Assembly: GCA_040255925.1 (NCBI GenBank)
Contig: JBDZVX010000077.1
Span: forward strand, 1-12,330
Length of the DNA: 12,330 bases
Direction of reading: 5' to 3'
Source of the DNA: Nitrolancea sp040255925
GTDB lineage: Bacteria; Chloroflexota; Chloroflexia; Thermomicrobiales; Thermomicrobiaceae
Positions 7,198 to 12,330 of this stretch are shown in pieces (position 1 is the first letter of the stretch; each line of letters opens with the position of its first letter). A model generated the notes under the pieces. It made no database searches and was not told the DNA's origin. It saw only the letters and a program-made list of their open reading frames with translations. The position numbers were made by a program, and so were the translations under genes.

Positions 7198-9726
7198 TTA
7201 TTCGCTCACTGCTTCCTTCCGGAGTTGGAAGATCTCGCGGAGGTCTTCGGTCGATAGTTCGGTGATCCAATTCTCGCTGGAGCCGACGATCGCTTCGGAT
7301 AGGGCCTTCTTGCGTTCGATCATCTCATCGATTCGCTCTTCCATCGTTCCAGCGCACAGAAATTTATAGACCTGCACGTTGCGCGTCTGTCCGATGCGAA
7401 AAGCGCGGTCCGTGGCTTGATCCTCAACTGCCGGATTCCACCAGCGGTCGAAATGGAACACCTGACTTGCCCGCGTGAGGTTGAGTCCGGTCCCGGCGGC
7501 CTTCAAGGAGAGAACGAACGCGAACGGTGCGCTCGGGTCGTGCTGAAAGCGATCGATCATTTCGTCACGTGCTTTACGGGGCGTTCCGCCGTGTAGGAAG
7601 AGCACATCATCGCCGAGAGACGCTTCCAGATGTGCCGTGAGCATTCGGCCCATGTCGGTGAACTGGGTGAAAATTAGTGCGTGCTCACCCGACAATCGTG
7701 CCTCTTCCATCATTTCAGTCAACCGGGCAAGTTTGCCGGAACGGCCGTCGATGGTGCTCCCGTCCTTGAGGAATTGGGCTGGGTGATTGCATACCTGCTT
7801 AAGCTTCATGAGTGTGGCCAGCACGATCCCCCGCCGGGTAATACCCTCGGCGACCTCGATCTGCCGAAGAGAATCCCGAACGATGGCCTCATAAAGCGTC
7901 GCTTGTTCTTTTGTAAGTGAGCAGAAGACCTTCATCTCATTTTTGGCCGGCAGATCGGCGGCCACGGAGGGATCGGTCTTAAGACGGCGCAGGATGAACG
8001 GTCCCACGAGAGATTTGAGCCGGTTGGTCGCGTCGGGGTCCTGTGCTCGTTCTATCGGGTTAGCAAACCGCCGCTGAAAATCGGCCTGTGTGCCGAGATA
8101 GCCGGGATTGAGAAATTCGAGAATACTCCAGAGCTCGCACAACCGGTTCTCAATCGGGGTGCCGGTGAGTGCTAGCCGGTGCTCGGAGGGGAGCTTTCGC
8201 ACGGCGCGCGCTTGTTTAGAACCCGGGTTCTTGATGTTCTGGGCTTCGTCTACAATCACTTCACCCCATTTGACTCCGCACAGTAGCTTCTCATCCCGCG
8301 ATAGCAGCGAGAAGGAGGTAATGACGAGATCGTGCTGGTAGACTAAGCGGGCGAAGGAGCCCTCTTTGGCGCGGCTACTACCATGATGAACCATGAGCCG
8401 TAACGAGGGTGCGAACCGGGCGACTTCGTGCTGCCAGTTGCTCACGACCGACATCGGGCAGATCAACAGCGCCGGTTTGCGCGGTCCATTCTTCCGCCTG
8501 TGGAGCAACAACGCGATCGTCTGGATCGTCTTCCCCAGCCCCATATCGTCGGCCAGGCAGGCACCGAGACGGTAGCGTTGAAGGAATGCCAACCACGATA
8601 ACCCGGCCTTCTGGTAGGGACGCAGTTCTCCCATAAATTTATCCGGGACCGAAACCGGTGAAAGGGGTTGGCGATTGGTGAGCTTCTCCAGGACCCCTCG
8701 GATCCAGCCATCAGTTGCCACCTCGATTACTGGGATGTCGGAGAGCCGATCCGGGGCAAGTGCCATGCGAATTGCCTTGGTCAGGGTCAGCGCAGGACCG
8801 CTGCCCTCTCGCCTCCCCCATGTCTTTTGGAGTTGCTCCAATTGTTCGGGTCGGAACTCGACCCACTGTCCCCGGATTTGAACCAGCGGCACCTTGAGGT
8901 CGGCAAGCATGTCAAACTCCTGCTCGGATAGCGGTTCGCCGCCCAGCGCCAGTTCCCAATCGAAGTTCAGGATCGATTCAAAGGACAGGCCAGCTACCCC
9001 GCCGTTTGCCCCACTCGTGTAGCGTGCGGGTGAAAGCCTCCCCCGGATGCCGAGCTTCGGAGAAAGATCCGGAATAAGGACACCGAATCCGTGGGACCGG
9101 AGGAGCGCAGCCGTCTCACAGATAAACTGATAGGCTTCCTCGGTGGTCAATCTACACTTTTCGGGCCCGTTGTGGTTCTTGAGGCCTGCTTCGATAGGAG
9201 GGAGCAGACTTGCTGCGCTTTGGAGCGCCACGAATAACCGTTCTTGAGGGTGATCGAAGGCGCGTTTTTTGAGGACCTTGAAAGTGGATCCGCGCCCCCG
9301 CCAGACAACCCCCGCTGGCACGAGCAGACTCGGGTCGTCGGCCGCCTGGAGGAAATATCGAAGCACCCAGGTGCTCTTGTCGGGATTGGGTGCGAATGTT
9401 CCATTCGCGGTCACTTCAGGCTGACTCGGCGCTTCCAACCGGAAGCAGATCCGAAAGGCCTTGTTCGGGGCTTTCACTCTCACCTGGTACACGCACTCCG
9501 CCGCCTGGCCGACGGAGGTGAAAGTCCGCGTACCCCACGGCTTTCCATATTCGTCAAGAATAGCGAATCCCCGCTGTCCATTGAGCCTTGCGCGAATAAT
9601 ACTACCATAATACAACGGCTCGTGATAGCTCTTCGACCTACTTCCGGGCTTTTTAAATAATGAATACACTCCTGTATCAGTCTTTTGTACTATAAAACCG
9701 GATAATCTGAAACTCGATACGACCAA
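7198..9726 (-). CDS. SNF2-family DEAD/DEAH helicase with atypical N-terminus
   Basis: An 842-residue Swi2/Snf2-type ATPase. About residues 88-300 match the bacterial SNF2-helicase-associated region (FRICFRL, LQAADDPSLLVPAGVVW, FDWELALGGEPLSEQEFDMLADLKVPLVQIRGQWVEF split over 90-291). The SNF2 core follows. Motif I is DMGLGKT (394-400), Ia LLICPMSVVSNW (420-431), II DEAQ (493-496) and III LALTGTPIENR (518-528). The C-terminal lobe has ALIFTQFTDM (683-692), AAGTGLNLTRA and motif VI QATDRAFRIGQ (770-780), all apparently intact. Such enzymes move along duplex DNA to remodel bound proteins. The start is a TTG, supported by AGAGGAG 9 nt upstream. Residues 1-85 resemble nothing I know in the family, and the first codons are AT-rich (AGA, TTA, ATA, GTA). 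The family usually has a longer N-terminal part. Upstream lies a ruined SWIM zinc-finger gene, its common partner. Confidence 0.92.
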   Translation of the reverse strand: MVVSSFRLSGFIVQKTDTGVYSLFKKPGSRSKSYHEPLYYGSIIRARLNGQRGFAILDEYGKPWGTRTFTSVGQAAECVYQVRVKAPNKAFRICFRLEAPSQPEVTANGTFAPNPDKSTWVLRYFLQAADDPSLLVPAGVVWRGRGSTFKVLKKRAFDHPQERLFVALQSAASLLPPIEAGLKNHNGPEKCRLTTEEAYQFICETAALLRSHGFGVLIPDLSPKLGIRGRLSPARYTSGANGGVAGLSFESILNFDWELALGGEPLSEQEFDMLADLKVPLVQIRGQWVEFRPEQLEQLQKTWGRREGSGPALTLTKAIRMALAPDRLSDIPVIEVATDGWIRGVLEKLTNRQPLSPVSVPDKFMGELRPYQKAGLSWLAFLQRYRLGACLADDMGLGKTIQTIALLLHRRKNGPRKPALLICPMSVVSNWQHEVARFAPSLRLMVHHGSSRAKEGSFARLVYQHDLVITSFSLLSRDEKLLCGVKWGEVIVDEAQNIKNPGSKQARAVRKLPSEHRLALTGTPIENRLCELWSILEFLNPGYLGTQADFQRRFANPIERAQDPDATNRLKSLVGPFILRRLKTDPSVAADLPAKNEMKVFCSLTKEQATLYEAIVRDSLRQIEVAEGITRRGIVLATLMKLKQVCNHPAQFLKDGSTIDGRSGKLARLTEMMEEARLSGEHALIFTQFTDMGRMLTAHLEASLGDDVLFLHGGTPRKARDEMIDRFQHDPSAPFAFVLSLKAAGTGLNLTRASQVFHFDRWWNPAVEDQATDRAFRIGQTRNVQVYKFLCAGTMEERIDEMIERKKALSEAIVGSSENWITELSTEDLREIFQLRKEAVSE

Positions 9727-9735
9727 TGCAGCAAT

Positions 9736-9742
9736 CTCCTCT
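9736..9742 (-). promoter_or_regulatory. Ribosome binding site deciding the SNF2 TTG start
   Basis: AGAGGAG on the minus strand with 9 nt to the TTG at 9726-9724. No ATG or GTG with a comparable site is in frame nearby, so this supports a TTG start for the helicase. Confidence 0.5.
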
Positions 9743-9891
9743 AATTAGATACTGCGGCTTCGAGATCAAACACCCGCCATGACAAACGCGGCGCAACCTG
9801 GCCTCTCTTCAAGGTCTACCGTTACCTGCGGCTCACAGCCACGTTAACCATACATCATCATTAGTCATTGAGAGCATGGATTAGCGCCGTA

Positions 9892-9914
9892 TTTGCAATC
9901 GTCATCATTGCAAA
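9892..9914. promoter_or_regulatory. Perfect 8-bp dyad upstream of the SNF2 gene
   Basis: TTTGCAAT (9892-9899) and ATTGCAAA (9907-9914) are perfect inverted repeats separated by 7 bp. The 23-bp AT-rich dyad is the shape expected of a dimeric repressor site. It lies 166 bp upstream of the SNF2 start, inside the 253-bp gap (9727-9979) between the SWIM remnant and the helicase. That gap also has an isolated TTGACA on the minus strand (9949-9944) without a matching -10. No regulator is assignable. Confidence 0.35.
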
Positions 9915-9979
9915 GGTCGTGGTGACCGTAGAGGTGAAACATGTGTCAATCGCGGCGGGGGCTGTTGCCGAGCGGCGCG

Positions 9980-10538
9980 CTACTCTCTGCGGATGATATC
10001 GAGCGCTGCCTTACTGATATTGGCGTAGATCTGGTCCCTCAGGGGTAGGAATTCTTGGTCCCCGGTCCAGAACCGCGGTGTGTCGAGCTGTTTGGCTGGA
10101 ATAGCATCGAGCGACGCTGCAGCGATGCTGGCCTGCGGTATGTGTTGTCCAGGCGGGGAAGACCAGAAGTGCTCGAGGTCGCCTTCGAGCGCTCGTGCCT
10201 CCTGCTGAGCGGCTGGTAATGGTAATTCAGGAATCCCTGCGATTCCCAGCCCCGGCGCTCGCCGTGCGTAATGTGGTCATGATCGCATCCCGATCACGGC
10301 TGCGAAGGCGAAAGAGAAGCCACGGATCGGCGTCGAACGCTTCGGCCAAAAGGTAGTACACGGCCGACACATTATCACGGCTGCGAAGGCGAAAGAGAAG
10401 CCACGGATCGGCGTCGAACGCTTCGGCCAAAAGGTAGTACACGGCCGACACATTCTTGCAGGGATTGGCCCAGTCGGGGCAACGGCGGAGAGCGGTGAAA
10501 TCGCCGGACGTTGCTAGAAAGAGGCTATTGCCAGCCGG
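9980..10538 (-). pseudogene. Degraded SWIM zinc-finger protein gene
   Basis: Reading leftward from 10538, one frame gives SLFLATSGDF followed by RRCPDWANPCKNVSAVYY. Intact SWIM proteins of this group read CSCPDWANPCKHVAAVYY at this point. The CxC...CxH zinc signature has therefore lost its first Cys (Arg) and its His (Asn). Next comes LLAEAFDADPWLLFRLRSRD, repeated by an exact 27-codon duplication. The frame stops at TGA 10229-10227, but the next frame, open from 10276, continues the family-like C-terminus: IPELPLPAAQQEARALEGDL, HFWSSPP, RFWTGDQEFLPLRDQIYANI, ending at TAG 9982-9980. Upstream, a TAA at 10541-10539 cuts the frame and the N-terminal half is missing. There are at least four lesions: truncation, ligand loss, duplication, frameshift. 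SWIM proteins of this type are commonly encoded beside SNF2 helicases, as here; they are thought to bind DNA or protein. Confidence 0.8.
10293..10454 (-). repeat. Perfect 81-bp tandem duplication
   Basis: 10293-10373 and 10374-10454 are identical over all 81 bases, exactly 27 codons, so the frame is kept. The unit encodes NVSAVYYLLAEAFDADPW followed by LLFRLRSRD, the helix after the SWIM finger. Identity without a single change points to a very recent event, or to an assembly error to be excluded. Confidence 0.95.
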
Positions 10539-10555
10539 TTACAGCCTAGCAAGCG

Positions 10556-10581
10556 CTGGCGCGGAGGTTAATCCACGCCAG
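10556..10581. repeat. 26-bp hairpin repeat, copy 1
   Basis: CTGGCGCGGA (10556-10565) pairs with TCCACGCCAG (10572-10581) with one mismatch and a 6-nt loop; the outer arms extend by one more pair (10555/10582). The reverse complement of 12065-12090 matches it at 24 of 26 positions. It is 70 bp 3' of the stress-protein gene and 15 bp outside the stop codon where SWIM homology ends. It could be a terminator for the stress gene (no T-run) or a small dispersed REP-like element. The rest of 10542-10651 shows no gene. Confidence 0.65.
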
Positions 10582-10651
10582 CACTTCGAGTGCGCCATCA
10601 CGGACACCGGGCCATCAATTCGCCGATGGTCCTTGACAACGGTATGTGAAA

Positions 10652-11569
10652 TCAACTCAACGATGGAATCTCCCAGTCTGGCGATCCGGCTGGTTTGGCG
10701 GGTCTGGTGCGCTGCTTGAGCTGCGGAACCTCATAATCCGGGATTGAGAGGACCACGGTCTGGTTGCTCACGACGATGTCCTCGACGGCGCTGAATGGGA
10801 TGAATATATCCGTTTGCCGCTCGCGATCAACCAGGAAGTCCGTGTCGTGAATCTCCTTTACTGCCCCAACTCGGTTCCCATTCGAGCCGATGATATCCAT
10901 GCCCGTGCGCATCTGGTCGTGAATCCGCTGGACCGTTTCTTTTTGCTCGTGATGAGCCGGTATGATCTTTTCAGCGCCGGGGAATTCATCCGGTCGGGCT
11001 TCATAGGGATAACTCTCGACGTGGACCGCTCCGGCGTCCGCAAGTGCGCGCTCAGCGACGCTCTCCCGGTTGCCACGTTCGGCCAGAACCATCACGATAT
11101 AGTTGCCCTCGGAAATCTGCTTGGCATATTGATGGGCCAGATCCTTGGGGACGTTGAGCCTGGCCATGGAGCCGATCCAGCCGCCCATGGCCGCTCCGGC
11201 TGCCGCTCCGCCGAGGATTGAGCCGATCCAGCCGGCGGTGATGACGGGACCAACACCCGGCACGGCCAGCGCGCCAAGACCAACCAGCGCACTGAGGACC
11301 CCGCCGCTGATCCCACCGATCGCGATGCCTCGCCCAGCGCCTCCAGCCGCGCGGTCCGCTTCGGCCTCGGATGGAATTTCATCGGAGGCGCCGCCCCCCT
11401 GTGCGACGAGCGAGACCTGCTCGACGGCGAAGCCGGCATCGTAGAGGGCGTTAATCGCCTTCTCGGTCAAACCATCATTGTCGAACACCCCGACGACGGT
11501 ATGGTAGCCTCCTCCGCGCGCTTCGTGTAATATCCTGGTTCTTCCTCGTATGTCATATGCCTCGGCCAC
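10652..11569 (-). CDS. General stress protein (YflT/17M-like) with DUF2171 domain
   Basis: A 305-residue protein. I chose the GTG at 11569-11567 because AGGAGG lies 6 nt before it; a TTG eight codons earlier (11593) has no such site. An N-terminal domain (about 22-60, HTVVGVFDNDGLTEKAINAL then YDAGFAVEQVSLVAQG) resembles the general-stress-protein 17M/YflT fold. A Gly/Ala-rich hydrophobic segment (74-137) may lie in or on the membrane. Then comes a ferredoxin-like stretch (VPKDLAHQYAKQISEGNYIV to VHVESYPYE). The C-terminal domain (221-281, GMDIIGSNGNRVGAVKEIHD, DIFIPFSAVEDIVVSNQTVV) is DUF2171/PRC-barrel-like, and a proline-rich tail follows. Homologues are often stress-induced, but no biochemical role is established. 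The DUF2171 end is shared with the partial gene at 12166. The domain names are from memory of family patterns. Confidence 0.82.
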   Translation of the reverse strand: MAEAYDIRGRTRILHEARGGGYHTVVGVFDNDGLTEKAINALYDAGFAVEQVSLVAQGGGASDEIPSEAEADRAAGGAGRGIAIGGISGGVLSALVGLGALAVPGVGPVITAGWIGSILGGAAAGAAMGGWIGSMARLNVPKDLAHQYAKQISEGNYIVMVLAERGNRESVAERALADAGAVHVESYPYEARPDEFPGAEKIIPAHHEQKETVQRIHDQMRTGMDIIGSNGNRVGAVKEIHDTDFLVDRERQTDIFIPFSAVEDIVVSNQTVVLSIPDYEVPQLKQRTRPAKPAGSPDWEIPSLS

Positions 11570-11574
11570 GATGA

Positions 11575-11581
11575 CCCTCCT
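11575..11581 (-). promoter_or_regulatory. Ribosome binding site for the stress-protein GTG start
   Basis: AGGAGGG on the minus strand, 5-6 nt before the GTG at 11569. It fixes the likely start of the stress protein and rules out the earlier TTG in the same frame. Confidence 0.55.
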
Positions 11582-11593
11582 CGCCCAGTACAA

Positions 11594-12064
11594 ACGTCAT
11601 GATGTAGGCTGCGGTCCGCTCTCGAAACCTTGATTCACCCTCCTCTCTAGGAAAAGGCTCTAGATGATCCTGGCATCCTAATTCCATATGAGCACGAAGA
11701 AAACGCTCCGGCGTCGCCGAACTTCGAACGGCGGAGTTGCAACCTTCTTCTCTCTCCCGCATTCCATGACGGTTGGCAGACCATTCCGCGATATTTCCGC
11801 ATGAACAGTGCCAGACTGTCGCTATGTGATGCGCTTCTCGTCGTATTCCACGCTTAGTGTTTCGCCACACTGATCGTGAAGGACCGTAATCCTGGATTCG
11901 CATGCGAAGGAACGCTTCTGCACCGGGTCTCATGCGGAGATCTGTCACCGCAACAGCTCGCGCTCCGCGAGGATTGGCAGCCAGTGCTGATTCGGACGTG
12001 TTGCGGTTTGGTGGAGAATTTGGGCAGTGAGACATCGATCAAAGAGGGCATTGGTGAACGAGAA
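11594..12064. other. Long intergenic stretch without a convincing gene
   Basis: Between the stress-protein gene and the hairpin 3' of its paralogue I find no gene I can defend. The longest minus-strand frame (12035-11553, 160 codons) overlaps the stress gene out of frame and is rich in Arg/Ser, as expected of non-coding GC-rich DNA. Small inverted repeats occur: ACAGT/ACTGT (11805-11819), the 12-bp palindrome TTCGCATGCGAA (11897-11908) and CTCGCG/CGCGAG (11957-11971). The promoter of the stress gene should lie here, but no clear -35/-10 pair was seen. Confidence 0.5.
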
Positions 12065-12090
12065 CTGGCGCGGATTGACCTCCGCGCCAG
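12065..12090. repeat. 26-bp hairpin repeat, copy 2
   Basis: CTGGCGCGGA (12065-12074) and TCCGCGCCAG (12081-12090) form a perfect 10-bp stem with loop TTGACC. It lies 75 bp 3' of the second stress-type gene, mirroring copy 1 behind the first. It aligns with copy 1 better in inverted orientation (24/26) than directly (20/26), so the loops are reversed. On the minus strand it is followed by TTCTCGTT, so weak termination is possible. Confidence 0.65.
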
Positions 12091-12165
12091 CGTTTCACAT
12101 GCATCGGTAGGTAATAGAGGCTTCAATCGTGATCGCGTTCCGCTGCCAGCCGTCGTTTTCGGTGA

Positions 12166-12330
12166 TTAGCTAACCGGCGGCATGCCCCAGCCCGGTGTTC
12201 CTGGCGGCATGGCGGGTCTCGTCCGCTGCTTCATCTGTGGAACTTCATAGTCCGGGACCGCAAGCACCACGGTCTGATTGCTTATGACCACGTTTTGAAC
12301 CGCGCTGAACGGGACGTACAGGTCGGTTCG
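12166..12330 (-). CDS. C-terminal part of a second DUF2171-type stress protein
   Basis: The last 54 codons of a gene that enters from the right edge and stops at TAA 12168-12166. It reads TDLYVPFSAVQNVVISNQTV, then VLAVPDYEVPQMKQRTRPAM and a Pro/Gly/Met-rich tail ending MPPVS. Of the first 40 residues, 29 are identical to the C-terminus of the stress protein at 10652-11569, and most differences are conservative (L/I, V/I, Y/F). The tails diverge after RTRPA. It is therefore a paralogue in the same orientation, arranged head-to-tail with about 600 bp between. Whether it also carries the YflT-like domain cannot be seen. Confidence 0.85.
   Translation of the reverse strand, partial: RTDLYVPFSAVQNVVISNQTVVLAVPDYEVPQMKQRTRPAMPPGTPGWGMPPVS

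Noticed and set aside
10227..10280. Programmed ribosomal frameshift joining the two SWIM frames
   Set aside because: No slippery heptamer or downstream structure was seen. The upstream truncation and lost zinc ligands make simple decay the better explanation.
10293..10454. CRISPR-like array
   Set aside because: It has only two units, directly adjoining with no spacer, and lies within a coding frame.
11553..12035. 160-codon minus-strand frame with a CSCG and several Cys/His residues
   Set aside because: It overlaps the stress gene out of frame, is rich in Arg and Ser, has no good ribosome site, and resembles no zinc protein I know. I treat it as non-coding.

Overview
The window looks like chromosomal DNA from a GC-rich (roughly 60 %) bacterium. 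I infer Chloroflexota, probably a Thermomicrobia/Sphaerobacter-like lineage. The reasons are the short Rad50-type SbcC, the RpoD-like sigma factor with an acidic N-terminus, the SNF2/SWIM pair, the YflT-plus-DUF2171 stress proteins and a CCCTCACCCC..CCCCTCTCCC palindrome. The taxonomy rests on gene style, not on a marker gene.

Layout. Left, minus strand: the N-terminus of a CNNM/CorC-type membrane protein (1-230) and an RpoD-family sigma factor (374-1387). The sigma leader carries a bulged 11-bp stem-loop and a short upstream reading frame with a strong ribosome site that overlaps the sigma start. Centre, plus strand: an SbcC/Rad50 ATPase (1654-4206) with no SbcD beside it. It is followed by a membrane-quality-control type operon of nfeD protease (4389-5753), slipin/stomatin (5814-6605) and a small unknown protein (6683-7018). 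A perfect 11-bp-stem palindrome lies between that operon and the convergent gene.

Right, minus strand: an SNF2-family helicase (7198-9726) whose first ~90 residues do not look like its family. Upstream of it, in the same orientation, is a decayed SWIM zinc-finger gene (9980-10538), the usual genomic partner of this helicase class. The SWIM remnant lacks its N-terminal part, has lost two of four zinc ligands, is frameshifted, and contains a perfect in-frame 81-bp tandem duplication. Next comes a general-stress-type protein (10652-11569) and, 570-600 bp further, the C-terminus of a close paralogue (12166-12330, running off the window). A 26-bp hairpin repeat, 24/26 identical in inverted orientation, lies about 70 bp 3' of each paralogue. 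The first copy sits at the point where SWIM homology is lost.

The left two thirds is ordinary housekeeping (transcription, DNA repair, membrane). The right third is a remodelled region where repeats, gene decay and gene duplication coincide, and the most unusual observations are there. I found no CRISPR array, transposase, tRNA or rRNA.
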